A stretch of 64,000 nt of DNA from Mycobacterium sp. SMC-8. GTDB lineage: Bacteria > Actinomycetota > Actinomycetes > Mycobacteriales > Mycobacteriaceae. Positions 44,298 to 55,144 of the stretch are shown here, one piece after another (position 1 is the stretch's first letter; each line of letters begins with the position of its first letter). Both the position numbers and the translations under genes were made by a program. The notes beneath the pieces were generated by a model. It did no database searches. It had not been told where the DNA came from and was given only the letters and a program-made list of their open reading frames with translations. The stretch is taken from assembly GCF_025263565.1 (NCBI RefSeq), contig NZ_CP079865.1, forward strand, positions 5,394,001 through 5,458,000, in the 5' to 3' direction.

Positions 44298-46947
44298 GTG
44301 GGGCATTCGACGTATATCGGTCGTATCGGCGCGCTCGCGTTTGCTCTGGGGGTGGGCATCGGCCTCGGCGCCACCCCGGCCATCGCGTTAGCGGACGAGG
44401 ACAGCAGCGCGGTCAGCTCGTCCACCGCCGACAGCGCGACACCCGATCCCGGGCCGACGACGGAGGACACCACCGCACCTAACGACACCAACACCGACGA
44501 CGCCGATGACGCCGGCGACGTCGATGAGGTCACCGACGACATCGCTGACGCCGCCGAACCTGAGTTGCCCAGGGACGACGACTCCGACGCGCCCGTGCGC
44601 GAGCGCGCGGACCGGGCTACGACAACGGACCCCCACACTGATGCCGCGCCGGAGCCCGCCACCCCCGACGAGCCGGTGACTACGGACTCCGAGGCGGTCG
44701 ACGATGCCGCCGCGCCGGCCGTCGATTCGACACCGCCCGCCGAACCGGTGACCGATCCAGACCCCGTGAGCGTCCCGGAGACCGCGGAGGCCCCCTCGCC
44801 CGCCCCTGAACCGCAGGACGCGCCGGCCGCGAAATCGGTCACGCTGTCGAGCATCCTGTCGTCGCTGCTGGCACCGAAGCGTGTCCCCGACAGCCCCGCC
44901 GCATCGCCGCTGTGGCTTCTCGACGGCGTCGCTGTTCGGCAAGAAGATCCCCGGCGTTGCGGCAGGATCGACGGGAATCACGTTCAGCGCCGACGGTTCC
45001 CGCGTTTTCGTGGCCGACGTGGCCGGCAGCGTGCGGATCATCGACGCGAAGTCCCACGAGGTGATCGACAGCATCACGGTCGCAACCGGTACTCCGTTCG
45101 AACTCGCGGTCAGCCACGACGGCACGACGCTGTTTGTGGTACGCAGCGACGACGGCAAACTCTCGGTGTACGACGTCGCGAGCAAGACCGAGCTCACCTC
45201 GGTGATCGTCAATCCGTATCAGGTCGACGGTCCGCCGATGATCGCCGTCAGCCCCGACGGCACCCAGCTCTATTGGACGGAGTTCGGCGGTAACCGGTTG
45301 CATGTCGTCGCGCTGGTCGCGCCGAATGCAAACCCGGTGGCGCAGACACCGGTCATCAACTCCCCCAACGCTTCCGGCGACGTTTCGGGATCCGTCACCG
45401 TCACCGACCCGGAGGGCAGGCCCCTGACCTACACCGTCACCGGGCCGGACAAGGGCAGTGTGACCGTCACCCGTGGAGACGACGGTGCATTCGCCTTCAC
45501 CTACACCCCCACCGCCGCGGCCCGTCACGCGGCGGCCGAAGTGGGCGCCGCCCCCGGTGCCGGGTTCGACACGTTCACCATCACGTTCAGCGACGGTCAG
45601 CGCGGCGTGGTGGAAGTGCCGATCACGGTGACGATCGCGCCCGCCAACACTGCGCCCACCGCGACCGCCAGGTCGAGCGTGTCCTGGTTCAGCGCGAAGG
45701 TCTACGGCAGCGTCACCGCCAGGGACGCCGACCGGGACCCGCTGAGTTATACCGCGTCTGCGACCGCCAAGGGTGGAACCGTGACGATCGGCGCGGACGG
45801 GAAGTTCACCTACACCCCGACCGCTGCGGCGCGGCACGCCGCCGCCAACGCCGGGGCGACGCAAGCCGACAAGCAGGACACCTTCACCGTGCTCGTCGCC
45901 GACGGGCACGGCGGGATCACGTCGCTGACGGTGACGGTGAAGGTCAAGCCGGGCAACGCCGCACCGAACGCGACCGTGCGGACGAGCTCGTCGTGGTTCA
46001 GCGCGAAGGTGTACGGCACCATCACCGCCAGGGACACCGACCGCGACGGACTGAGCTACTCGGCGTCGGCGACCGCGAAGAACGGCGTCGTCACCATGGA
46101 CACCCGCGGGCGGTTCACCTACACCCCCACCGATGCTGCCCGGCACGCAGCCGCGGCCGCCGGCGCGACCAACGTGGACAAGCAGGACACGTTCGACGTC
46201 ATCGTCGACGACGGACACGGCGGCGTCACCCGGGTAGCCGTCACAGTGGACGTCAAACCGCTCAACTCCGCCCCGAGCCGCGCGTCGGCGGGAGGATTGT
46301 TCACCAACCCGAACACCGGCATGACCACCGGCAAGATCACCGCGATCGACCAGGACGGCGACACACTCACCTACCGGGTGGCGCCGAACACCGGGAAGGG
46401 TTCGGTCATAGTCAGCGCCGACGGCACCTTCTCCTACGTCCCGACCGACGAGGCCCGCGCCGCAGCCGCCAAGCGGTTCGCTCCGTCCTGGGACAAGACC
46501 GACCGGTTCCGGGTGACAGCCGACGACGGGCACGGCGGCACCACGACGCTGACCGTCCGGGTGGCCATCGCACCGGCCGGATACGTCAACCAGGCCCCAA
46601 CGAACGGGAATTACAGCCTGAGCCAACAGGATTCAGCCAGCGGCAAGGTGACCGGCACGGTGACCGCGACCGATCCCGAACGCGACACCGTGATCTTCGT
46701 CAGCGCCGGGGACGCCGGCAAGGGCAGCGTGGTGGTCGAGGGGGCCGGGCAGTTCGTCTACACGCCCGGCGACGACGCGCGCTACCGGGCCGCCGCCGCC
46801 GACGCGACACCGGCCGACAAGCAGGACACCTTCACGGTGGTCGCCCTCGACGCCTATGGGGCGGCGACAGCGATCTCGGTGACCGTGCCGATCGTGCCGT
46901 TCGCCACCGCGGAGGTCATCCGGCGTCTCGCGCCCACGCTGGCATGA
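44298..46947 (+). pseudogene. Exported Ig-like repeat protein with beta-propeller segment, frameshifted
   Basis: The 5' part (44298 to about 44925) encodes a signal peptide (start MGHSTYIGR, cleavage near AIALA) and an acidic Thr/Pro/Asp-rich stalk. The rest, in the +1 frame up to 46947, encodes three YVTN-like propeller blades (each FSADG/SHDG/SPDG type) and five cadherin/VCBS-like Ig repeats of about 100 residues. The frames join smoothly if one G at 44925-44926 is dropped, giving WLLDASLFGKK. So this is one gene with a single-base frameshift, either real or a sequence error. GTG start with a GGGGAGGA site. Likely a surface or secreted adhesin-like protein when intact. Confidence 0.75.
45331..46905 (+). 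repeat. Five tandem Ig-like repeat units inside the surface-protein gene
   Basis: Units of roughly 300-330 bp start near 45331, 45652, 45955, 46260 and 46585. At protein level each begins with an NxAP-type turn, continues with G.VTA.D.D.D.L.Y and YTPT..AR.AAA.. and ends with DTFTV.V.DGHGG. Units two and three are the most alike, sharing the WFSAKVYG segment, which suggests recent duplication. Confidence 0.75.
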
Positions 46948-47542
46948 TGAACACCCCGTCGGCTTCAGCCGTCGGGCCTTCGGCATCCATCAGGTAACCC
47001 TTGGCGTAGGTCTTGGCGCCTTCAGAGCGCTCGACGAACGCCTCTGCACGCAGCGGCCCCAGCGGCGTGCCGCGCAGATAACGCACGCTGATGGTCCCGG
47101 TGAACCGCGCCTTGGTCAGCCCGTCGCTGGCCACCTCACCGAGCAGCTGATCGAGCACCAGAGCGCAGATGCCGCCGTGCACCCAGCCGGGCGGGCCCTC
47201 ATAGGCCGGGCCGAGGGTGAACTCGCTCCAGCAGCGACCATCCGCCCCGTGCTCGACGACGATCGGCGGACTCATCGCATTACGAAGGCCCACAACGGGA
47301 TTCCCCCACGTAACGGGACGCCCGGTGACCGCATGGCGCAACGGCACCCGATCCTCGCGCAGCTGCTGCCCCAGCAACCCGGCGGCGGCCTCCAGATGAG
47401 TCAACGCCTGCCGCGCCGTGTCGTCGTCGACGTCGGTGTGGATGCCGAGGTCGATCAGCTTGCGCAGCGCATCTGTCAGCTGTTCGTAGCGGACCCGCTG
47501 CCGGTCATGCTCCTCGGCGTCGATCACATCGAAGTCGAACAT
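46916..47542 (-). CDS. PaaI-type hotdog thioesterase
   Basis: A 208-residue protein with an N-terminal helical extension (1-75) and a C-terminal hotdog domain. The segment GPPGWVHGGICALVLDQLLGE is the family's active-site helix; TGTISVRYLRGTPLG follows. Probably hydrolyses acyl-CoA thioesters; substrate unknown. It overlaps the end of the convergent Ig-repeat gene by about 30 bp and precedes glnE's 3' end. Same strand as glnE and glnA2. Confidence 0.82.
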   Translation of the reverse strand: MFDFDVIDAEEHDRQRVRYEQLTDALRKLIDLGIHTDVDDDTARQALTHLEAAAGLLGQQLREDRVPLRHAVTGRPVTWGNPVVGLRNAMSPPIVVEHGADGRCWSEFTLGPAYEGPPGWVHGGICALVLDQLLGEVASDGLTKARFTGTISVRYLRGTPLGPLRAEAFVERSEGAKTYAKGYLMDAEGPTAEADGVFIMPAWARDAG

Positions 47543-47562
47543 CTAACCTCCCAGCCCAACAC

Positions 47563-50547
47563 TCAGCCTCCGAAAACTTTCCGGACCACGGCTTTCGCCC
47601 GCCGCGTGACACGCAGATAGTTGTCGAGGAATTCGTTGCCGCCGTCACCGCCGGGCCAGCCCGCAGCCACCGCGACCGCGTTGAGCAGCTTGCCCGGACC
47701 GGGCAGCTGATCGGTGGGTTTACCGCGCACCAGCACCAGGGCGTTGCGGGCCCGCGTCGCGGTCAACCACGCGTCACGCAGCAACTCGATGTCGCCCTCG
47801 GCGATCAACTCGGCAGCGCCGATGGCGTTGAGGGTCTCCAGCGTCGACGTCGTGTGCAGCGCCGGGATCTTGTGCGCGAAGCGCAGTTGCAGCAGCTGCA
47901 CCGTCCACTCGATGTCGGCCAGCCCGCCGCGGCCCAGCTTGGTGTTGGTGTTGGGGTCGGCGCCGCGGGGCAGCCGTTCGGCGTCCACGCGCGCCTTGAT
48001 ACGCCGGATCTCCTGAACCGTCTCTGGGGACACCCCACCCTCCGGGTAGCGGGTCTTGTCCACCATCAGCAGGAACCGCTCCCCCAGCTCCAGATCGCCG
48101 GCGACCCGGTGTGCACGCAGCAGCGCCTGAATCTCCCACGGCTGCGCCCACTGGTCGTAGTACGCCTGGTACGACGCCAGCGTCCGCACCAGTGGCCCGC
48201 TTCGGCCTTCAGGCCGCAGGTTGGCGTCGACCTCCAGCGGCGGGTCGGCGCTCGGTGTGCCGAGCCGGGCACGCACCTGCTCGGCCACGGTGACCGACCA
48301 CTTCACCGCGGTCGACTCCTCGAAGCCGTCGTTCGGGTCGCACACGAACAACACGTCGGCGTCGGACCCGTAACCGAGCTCGCCGCCGCCCAGCCGGCCC
48401 ATCCCGATCACGGCGATGCGTGCCGGCGCCTTGCCCTGCGGCGCGTTGGCGCGGATCACGGCGTCGAGGGCGGCCTGCAACACCGCCACCCAGACCAGGG
48501 TCAGCTGCTTGCACACGTCCGTCACGTCCAGCATTCCGAGCAGGTCCGCCGACGCGATGCGGGCCAGCTCCCGGCGCCGCAGTGAACGTGCGGCCGCGAT
48601 CGCCCGCGCCGGATCGTCGTGCCGTGCCGCCGAGGCCACCAGCGACTTGGCCACCCCTTCGGTGTCGACGTCGCACAGCTTGGGCCCGTTCGGTCCGTCG
48701 GCGTAGAGCTGGATCACCTCCGGCGCGCGCATCAACAGCTCCGGCACGTAGGCCGAGGTGCCCAGCACGTGCATCAGCCGCTTGGCGACCGCCCCCTCGT
48801 CGCGCAGCGTCGCCAGATACCACCGCTGCTCGGCGAGTTCGTCGCTGATCCTGCGATAGGCCAGCAGCCCGGCATCGGGATCGGGGGTGTCCGACAGCCA
48901 GTCCAACAGCGTCGGCAGCAGCACCTGCTGCACCCGGCCGCGGCGCCCCGAGCTGCCGGTCAGCGCCGCCAAGTGCGTGAGCGCGCTCTGCGGACCCTCA
49001 TAACCCAGCGCGGCCAGCTGACGCTCGGCGGCATCGGTGCTCATCCCGTCCGAAAGGCCAAGCGACGCTTGGCCGACCGACTCCAGCAGCGGCTGATAGA
49101 ACAGCTTGGCGTGCAATCGCGACACCCGGTGGTTCTGCCGCTTGAGCTCCTCGCGCAACACCCCGAGTGAGTCGTGCCGACCGTCGGGCCGCATGTGCGC
49201 CGCGCGCGCCAGCCACCGCATCGACTCCTCGTCGTCGGCCTCGGGCAGCATGTGGGTGCGCTTGAGCCGCTGCAACTGCAGACGGTGTTCGAGCAGCCGC
49301 AGAAACTCGTAGGAGGCCGTCATGTTCGCGGCGTCGTCCCGGCCGATGTAGCCGCCGTCGCCCAGCGCGGCGAGCGCGTTGACCGTGGACGCCACATGCA
49401 GCGACTCGTCGTTGCGGCCGTGCACGAGTTGCAGCAGCTGCACCGCGAACTCGACGTCGCGCAGGCCGCCGCTGCCGAGCTTGATCTCCCGGGTCCGCAC
49501 CCCGGCGGGCACAAGTTCCTCGACGCGCCTGCGCATCGCCTGCACTTCGGGAACGAAGTCCTCACGCTCAGAAGCCGTCCACACCATCGGCATCAGCGCC
49601 TCGACATACTGCCGGCCCAGATCCATGTCGCCGGCGGCCGGCCGCGCCTTCAGAAGTGCCTGGAACTCCCAGGTCTTGGCCCAGCGCTCGTAATAGGCGA
49701 TGTGCGATTCCAGGGTGCGGACCAGCTGACCCTGCTTGCCCTCCGGCCGCAGCGCGGCGTCCACCTCGAAGAACGCCTCGGACGCCAACCGCATCATCTC
49801 GCCGGCGAGCCTGGTCGCCAGCGCCATGCTGCTGTGCGAGCCGTCGTCGGTCACGAAGATGACATCGACGTCGCTGACGTAATTCAGTTCCCGCGCACCG
49901 CATTTGCCCATCGCGATGACGGTCAGAGTGGGCGCCGGTTTGTCGCCGCACACCGAGGCCGTCACCACCCGCAGCGCGGCGGCCAGCGCGGCGTCGGCGA
50001 GATCGGAGAGATGTTCGCCGACCACCGTGAACGGCAGCACCGGTTCGTTCTCCACCGTGGACGCGACGTCGAGCGCGGCCAGGACCAGCAATCGGTCCCG
50101 GTACAGCGTGCGCAGTGGCGGCACGGCCGCGGTCGCACCGTCGCACTGATCGGCCCGCTCGGCGAACATGTCGCGCAGTTCCTGCGCGGCCGGAAGCGTG
50201 ACGTTGCCGACCAGCAGACGCCACGAGTCCGGGTTGGCGACCAGATGGTCACCGAGAGCCAGCGACGAGCCCAGCACCGCGAACAACCGGCCGCGCAGAC
50301 TGCGGTCCTGCAGAAGCGCGGCGGCGAGTTCAGCCCACCCGGACCCGAGCGCCTCGGACAGCCGGACGATCGCCTTCAGCGCGGTGTCGGCGTCGGGAGC
50401 CCGCGACAACGACCACAGGAGTTCGACGTGAGCGTCGGTGTTCCAGCCGAGGCTGTCCAGATCCGCCTGCGCCTTCGGCTCGACGAGCCCGAGCCGTCCG
50501 ACACCGGGCAGCCTGGGACGCTGCGTCGCAGGTTTGGCCACGCCCAT
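47563..50547 (-). CDS. glnE: Glutamine synthetase adenylyltransferase/deadenylase GlnE
   Basis: Bifunctional enzyme that adds AMP to Tyr406 of GlnA1 and removes it, according to nitrogen status. 994 residues from the ATG at 50547, matching Rv2221c. Two nucleotidyltransferase domains are visible, with the metal-binding motifs [11 protein letters not shown] (N-terminal, deadenylylating half) and [11 protein letters not shown] (C-terminal, adenylylating half). Helical regulatory segments lie between and after them. Next to glnA2 on the same strand, about 25 bp downstream. Confidence 0.96.
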   Translation of the reverse strand: MGVAKPATQRPRLPGVGRLGLVEPKAQADLDSLGWNTDAHVELLWSLSRAPDADTALKAIVRLSEALGSGWAELAAALLQDRSLRGRLFAVLGSSLALGDHLVANPDSWRLLVGNVTLPAAQELRDMFAERADQCDGATAAVPPLRTLYRDRLLVLAALDVASTVENEPVLPFTVVGEHLSDLADAALAAALRVVTASVCGDKPAPTLTVIAMGKCGARELNYVSDVDVIFVTDDGSHSSMALATRLAGEMMRLASEAFFEVDAALRPEGKQGQLVRTLESHIAYYERWAKTWEFQALLKARPAAGDMDLGRQYVEALMPMVWTASEREDFVPEVQAMRRRVEELVPAGVRTREIKLGSGGLRDVEFAVQLLQLVHGRNDESLHVASTVNALAALGDGGYIGRDDAANMTASYEFLRLLEHRLQLQRLKRTHMLPEADDEESMRWLARAAHMRPDGRHDSLGVLREELKRQNHRVSRLHAKLFYQPLLESVGQASLGLSDGMSTDAAERQLAALGYEGPQSALTHLAALTGSSGRRGRVQQVLLPTLLDWLSDTPDPDAGLLAYRRISDELAEQRWYLATLRDEGAVAKRLMHVLGTSAYVPELLMRAPEVIQLYADGPNGPKLCDVDTEGVAKSLVASAARHDDPARAIAAARSLRRRELARIASADLLGMLDVTDVCKQLTLVWVAVLQAALDAVIRANAPQGKAPARIAVIGMGRLGGGELGYGSDADVLFVCDPNDGFEESTAVKWSVTVAEQVRARLGTPSADPPLEVDANLRPEGRSGPLVRTLASYQAYYDQWAQPWEIQALLRAHRVAGDLELGERFLLMVDKTRYPEGGVSPETVQEIRRIKARVDAERLPRGADPNTNTKLGRGGLADIEWTVQLLQLRFAHKIPALHTTSTLETLNAIGAAELIAEGDIELLRDAWLTATRARNALVLVRGKPTDQLPGPGKLLNAVAVAAGWPGGDGGNEFLDNYLRVTRRAKAVVRKVFGG

Positions 50548-50571
50548 CAAGGTAGCGCGCGGGCGCTTGCC

Positions 50572-51912
50572 CTACAGCGACAGGTAGTTCTTCAGTTCGA
50601 ACGGTGTGACGTGGCTGCGGTAGTTCTCCCATTCGGCGCGCTTGTTGCGCAGGAAGAAGTCGAAGACGTGCTCGCCGAGCGCCTCGGCGACCAGTTCGGA
50701 GTTCTCCATCTCCGACAACGCCACCCCGAGGCTGCCGGGCAGCTCCTTGTAGCCCATCGCGCGGCGTTCCTCGGGAGTGAGGCTCCAGACGTTGTCCTCG
50801 GCTTCGGGGCCCAGCACATAGTTCTTCTCGATGCCGCGCAGGCCGGCGGCGAGCAGCACCGCGAAGGTCAGGTACGGGTTGCACGCCGAGTCGGGACTGC
50901 GCACCTCGACCCGCCGCGACGACACCTTGTGCGGCGTGTACATCGGGACGCGCACCAGCGCCGAACGGTTGGCTGCGCCCCAGGACGCCGCGGTCGGGGC
51001 CTCGCCGCCGTGCACCAGACGCTTGTAGGAGTTCACCCACTGGTTGGTCACGGCGCTGATCTCGTTGGCGTGCTCGAGAATGCCTGCGATGAACGACTTT
51101 CCGACGCTGGAGAGCTGAAGCGGGTCGTCGGGGCTGTGGAAGGCGTTGGTGTCGCCTTCGAACAGGCTCATGTGGGTGTGCATCGCCGAGCCGGGGTGTT
51201 CGGCGAACGGTTTGGGCATGAACGACGCGCGCACACCGTCGCCGAGCGCGACCTCCTTGACCAGGTAGCGGAACGTCATCACGTTGTCGGCCATGGAAAG
51301 CGCGTCGGCGTAGCGCAGGTCGATCTCCTGCTGACCGGGCGCACCCTCGTGATGGCTGAACTCGACGGAGATACCCATCTGCTCCAGCGCGTCGATGGCG
51401 TGGCGGCGGAAGTTCGGCGCCGAATCATGCACGGCCTGGTCGAAGTAGCCGCCGTTGTCCGCCGGGACGGGCGGGGTGCCGTCGTCGGGTCCGGGCTTGA
51501 GCAGGAAGAACTCGATCTCGGGGTGCACGTAGCAGGAGAACCCGAGATCGCTGGCCTTGGACAGCTGCCGGCGCAGCACGTGGCGCGAGTCGGCCCACGA
51601 CGGCGACCCGTCGGGCATCGTGATGTCGCAGAACATCCGCGCCGAGTGGTGCTTGCCCGAGCTGTCGGCCCACGGCAGCACCTGGAACGTCGACGGGTCA
51701 GGGCGGGCGACCATGTCGGCTTCCGAGACCCGGGCGAAACCCTCGATCGAGGAGCCGTCGAAACCGATGCCCTCTTCGAAGGCGCCTTCCAGTTCGGCAG
51801 GCGCGATCGCCACCGACTTGAGGTATCCGAGCACGTCGGTGAACCACAGCCGGACGAAGCGGATGTCACGCTCCTCCAGCGTGCGCAGCACGAATTCCTT
51901 CTGCCGATCCAT
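50572..51912 (-). CDS. glnA2: Glutamine synthetase-like GlnA2
   Basis: Second type I glutamine synthetase-fold protein, 446 residues, orthologue of Rv2222c. Catalytic motifs are kept (GFDGSSIEGF, PEIEFFLLKP, SAMHTHMSLF, NRSALVRVP). At the adenylylation position the Tyr is replaced: NVWSLTPEE has Trp376 where GlnA1 has Tyr406, so GlnE control is not expected (GSI-alpha type). Non-essential in M. tuberculosis; a role in nitrogen metabolism or a related gamma-glutamylation is possible. Confidence 0.94.
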   Translation of the reverse strand: MDRQKEFVLRTLEERDIRFVRLWFTDVLGYLKSVAIAPAELEGAFEEGIGFDGSSIEGFARVSEADMVARPDPSTFQVLPWADSSGKHHSARMFCDITMPDGSPSWADSRHVLRRQLSKASDLGFSCYVHPEIEFFLLKPGPDDGTPPVPADNGGYFDQAVHDSAPNFRRHAIDALEQMGISVEFSHHEGAPGQQEIDLRYADALSMADNVMTFRYLVKEVALGDGVRASFMPKPFAEHPGSAMHTHMSLFEGDTNAFHSPDDPLQLSSVGKSFIAGILEHANEISAVTNQWVNSYKRLVHGGEAPTAASWGAANRSALVRVPMYTPHKVSSRRVEVRSPDSACNPYLTFAVLLAAGLRGIEKNYVLGPEAEDNVWSLTPEERRAMGYKELPGSLGVALSEMENSELVAEALGEHVFDFFLRNKRAEWENYRSHVTPFELKNYLSL

Positions 51913-51957
51913 GCCAGAAGCCTAGGTTCCGCCTGTTAATTCTGTGTTACGGGGCCG

Positions 51958-53475
51958 CTAGCAGCGCAAACCGTCGGGCGGCAGTGTCGAGTTCACCAAG
52001 AACTCGACGGTGGCCGTGTCGACGCACGCGTCGCCGTTGAAGACCACGGTGTGCTGGGTGCCCTCGAAACTGATCAGCCGGGCGTCCAGCTGCCGCGCCA
52101 GGTTCACCCCGGACTCGTACGGCGTGGCCGGGTCACCGGTCGTCGACACCACCACCACCTTGCCCGGTCCGGGCGACGTGGCGACCCCGACCACAGGCGT
52201 CGGCGGCACCGGCCACATCGCGCACACGTCGCGCGGGGCGTACCCGGTGAACGGTCCGTGGGACAGGAACGGCGCGATCTCGCGGGAGCGCCTGTCGGCC
52301 TCCACCCAGGTCGCCGGGTCCGGCGGATAGACCGCGTCGATGCAGCGGATCGCGTTGAACGCGTCCTGCCGGTTCTTGTAGTGCCCGTTGCGGTCCCGCT
52401 GCTGATAGTCGTCGGCGAGCAGCAACAGGTCACCCGGGTCGGTGCCGCGCTGCAGCCCGAGCAGCCCGCTGGTCAGGTACGGCCAGTAGCGCTGCGAGTA
52501 CAGCCCGCTGACAGTGCCGGTGATGGCGTCCTGGTAGCTCAGGCCGCGCGGATCGTCCGTCGCCGCGGGGCGGTTCACCAGCGGATCGACGAGCTGCTGG
52601 AAACGTGCGACGAACTGTGCCGGGTCGGTACCCAGCGGGCAGCCCGCCGATTCCGCGCAGTCGGCCGCGTACTCCTGGAAGGCCTTCTGAAAACCGGCCT
52701 GCTGGTTCAGGCTCTCGGTGATCGGGTCGAGGCTGACATCCACGGCGCCGTCGAGCACCATCGCGCGCACCCGGTCGGGATAGCGCGTGGCGTACACCGC
52801 ACCCAACTGGGTGCCGTAGGAGAAGCCGAGATAGTTGATGCGGTCCTCGCCGAGCGCCGCGCGCACCACATCCATGTCGCGAGCCGCGGTCGCGGTACCG
52901 ACGCTGGCGAGGAAGTCGGCGCCCATCCGGTCCAGGCACCGCGCGGCGAACGTGCGCATCACCTCTTCGATGTGGGCGACCCCGGCCGGGCTGTAGTCGG
53001 CCAACGGTTCGGCACGGAACGCGTCGAACTCGGCGTCGGTGCGGCAGCGCAGTTGCGGGGTGGAGTGACCGACGCCGCGCGGGTCGATGCCGACGAGGTC
53101 GAAGTGGCTCCCGATCTCGGTGCCGGCCAGCGCCGCGCCCATCGAAGCGATGGTGTCGACCGCCGAGGCGCCGGGCCCGCCGGGGTTGACGACGAGCACT
53201 CCGATGCGCGAACCCGACGCCGGCACCCTGATGACCGCCAAATCGGCCCGGGCGCCGTCTGGTTCGGCGTAGTCGACGGGCACCGCGACGGTGCCGCACT
53301 GCGCGGCGGGGATCCTGGAGGTGTCCGGAACCCACGACGAGCACGAACCCCACACCGGCGCAGTGGAGTACGGCTGCTCCGCGTCGGGGGGTGCGGCGGC
53401 TGCCGACGGGCACGACGCCGCCGATGTCACGGCCAGCGCTGCGATCAACCGGGCGGCACGCAACATGGCAGACAT
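51958..53475 (-). CDS. Secreted TAP-like alpha/beta-hydrolase (Rv2223c-like)
   Basis: Exported serine hydrolase or peptidase, 505 residues. Signal peptide at about 1-28 (ends SAAAAPP). Catalytic Ser219 lies in GFSYGT; the Asp follows in STTGDPATPY and the His in EGTQHTVV. An oxyanion region NPGGPGAS and six or more Cys suggest disulfides. Close paralogue of the next gene (caeA), with the same C-terminal TAP-like module. Likely arose by tandem duplication. Confidence 0.85.
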   Translation of the reverse strand: MSAMLRAARLIAALAVTSAASCPSAAAAPPDAEQPYSTAPVWGSCSSWVPDTSRIPAAQCGTVAVPVDYAEPDGARADLAVIRVPASGSRIGVLVVNPGGPGASAVDTIASMGAALAGTEIGSHFDLVGIDPRGVGHSTPQLRCRTDAEFDAFRAEPLADYSPAGVAHIEEVMRTFAARCLDRMGADFLASVGTATAARDMDVVRAALGEDRINYLGFSYGTQLGAVYATRYPDRVRAMVLDGAVDVSLDPITESLNQQAGFQKAFQEYAADCAESAGCPLGTDPAQFVARFQQLVDPLVNRPAATDDPRGLSYQDAITGTVSGLYSQRYWPYLTSGLLGLQRGTDPGDLLLLADDYQQRDRNGHYKNRQDAFNAIRCIDAVYPPDPATWVEADRRSREIAPFLSHGPFTGYAPRDVCAMWPVPPTPVVGVATSPGPGKVVVVSTTGDPATPYESGVNLARQLDARLISFEGTQHTVVFNGDACVDTATVEFLVNSTLPPDGLRC

Positions 53476-53552
53476 CGTTGCACGCGAGCCGGGCGAGGTC
53501 TGCCCCCGGGACGCAACGGTGACCGGGCCGTTATCAGCCGCTCACCGGATCG

Positions 53553-55085
53553 TCAGCAGCGGGTGTCCGGCGCTGGCACGGTGACGTCGACGAGGTACCT
53601 GGTGGTGATCTCGTCGATGCACGAATCTCCTTGCAGCGCAACGGTGTGCTGGGTGCCCTCGAAGGTCACCAGGGTGCCGTCGAGCTGACGCGCCAGGTCG
53701 ATACCTGCCTGGTACGGGGTGGCCGGGTCGTTGGTCGTCGAGATGACCAGGATCGGCGGCAGCCCGTCGACGTTGATTTCGTGGGGGGTGCTCGTCGGCG
53801 GTATCGGCCAGAATCCGCACGTGGTCATCGGCGCCAGGCCGGTGAACTCGCCGTAGGCCATGAACGGCGCGGCCTCGCGGACCCGCCGGTCCTGATCGAC
53901 CAGCGTGGCACGGTCGGTGATCGCCGGCTTATCGACGCAGTTGACCGCGATCCGGGAGTCGGTGCCGTTGTTGTAATGCCCTTGCGCGTCGCGCCCCATG
54001 TACAGATCGGCCAGCGCCAGCATGGTGTCGCCGCGGCCCTTCTTGATCTCGGACAGGGCCTGCGTCAGGTGCCGCCACAGTCCCGGCGAGTACAGCGGCA
54101 GGATGGTGCCGACGATCGCATCGTTGTAGCTCAGACCCCGCGGGTCGGTGGTGTCGGCCGGCTCCTCGACCAGCGGCCACACCATCGACCGGTACACGTC
54201 GACGGCCTTGTCCGGGTCGGTGCCCAACGGGCAGTCGGGATCGACGGCGCAGTCGGTGGCATAGTCGTCGAACGCCTGCTGGAACGCCGCGGCCTGCCGG
54301 ACGTCGGCCTCGACAGGATCGGCGTTGGGGTCGATGGCGCCGTCGAGCACCATGGCGCGCACCTTCTGCGGATAGGCCTCGGCGTAGCCGGCGCCGATAC
54401 GGGTTCCGTACGAGTACCCCAGGAACGTCAGCTTCTCGTCACCGAGGGCGGCGCGCAGCGCGTCGAGATCCTTGACCACGCTCTCGGTTCCGACGTTGCC
54501 GAGGAAGTCCAGGCCCATCTTGTCGACGCAGCGCTGGACGAACTCCTTGGTGAGCTTCTCCAGATGCGCGACACCCTCCGGGGTGTACTCCACGACGTTG
54601 TCGGCACGCAGTCGGTCATGGTCGGCGTCGCTGTTGCACCACACGGCGGGCGTGGATTCCGCAACGCCGCGCGGATCGAAGCCCACCAGATCGAAGCGCT
54701 GGCGTACCTCTTCGGGCAGCGTCGCAGCCATCACGGCAGCTGATTCCTTGCCCGATTTGCCCGGCCCACCCGGATTGACGATCAGCGAGCCGATCTTGTC
54801 TCCGCCGGCCTTGATCCGCAGCAACGCGATCTGCGCAACGTCACCGTCAGGGTCGTCGGGGTTGTCCCAGTCGACGGGCACCGACAGCATGCCGCACTCG
54901 GCGCCGGGCGGGATGCGCACCTGGTCAGACGGTCCGGCTTCGCACGGGCCCCACTCGATCGGGGTGCCGGGCGGGGGCACGGCGACCAGCGCCCGCCCCG
55001 ACACCACCTGGCTGCAGCCGGCGACCAGCAGCACGGCCAGCGTCAGCAGGAGACCGGGTCGCGCGGCACCGGACGTGAGCTTCAT
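53553..55085 (-). CDS. caeA: Cell-envelope serine protease/carboxylesterase CaeA (Hip1)
   Basis: Envelope-bound serine hydrolase; in M. tuberculosis (Rv2224c, Hip1) it cleaves GroEL2 and affects envelope integrity and immune evasion. 510 residues from the ATG at 55085. Lipoprotein signal with lipobox LVAGC (Cys24). Catalytic Ser225 in GYSYGT, Asp in STTNDPATPY, His in EGTQHTVAL. Similar to its neighbour across the whole length. Confidence 0.88.
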   Translation of the reverse strand: MKLTSGAARPGLLLTLAVLLVAGCSQVVSGRALVAVPPPGTPIEWGPCEAGPSDQVRIPPGAECGMLSVPVDWDNPDDPDGDVAQIALLRIKAGGDKIGSLIVNPGGPGKSGKESAAVMAATLPEEVRQRFDLVGFDPRGVAESTPAVWCNSDADHDRLRADNVVEYTPEGVAHLEKLTKEFVQRCVDKMGLDFLGNVGTESVVKDLDALRAALGDEKLTFLGYSYGTRIGAGYAEAYPQKVRAMVLDGAIDPNADPVEADVRQAAAFQQAFDDYATDCAVDPDCPLGTDPDKAVDVYRSMVWPLVEEPADTTDPRGLSYNDAIVGTILPLYSPGLWRHLTQALSEIKKGRGDTMLALADLYMGRDAQGHYNNGTDSRIAVNCVDKPAITDRATLVDQDRRVREAAPFMAYGEFTGLAPMTTCGFWPIPPTSTPHEINVDGLPPILVISTTNDPATPYQAGIDLARQLDGTLVTFEGTQHTVALQGDSCIDEITTRYLVDVTVPAPDTRC

Positions 55086-55144
55086 GGCACCACATGCTGC
55101 CATGAACCGGCATCCATGCTGGCACGGCGCGTGTGCGGGCAGCG

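Noticed and set aside
45331-46905. Tandem repeats considered as a CRISPR-like array
   Set aside because: Units are about 300 bp, diverged and coding for Ig folds; no short direct repeats with unique spacers.
43662-47542. Accessory block considered as a defence island
   Set aside because: DoxX, Ig-repeat and thioesterase genes have no nuclease, toxin, sensor or phage-related features.
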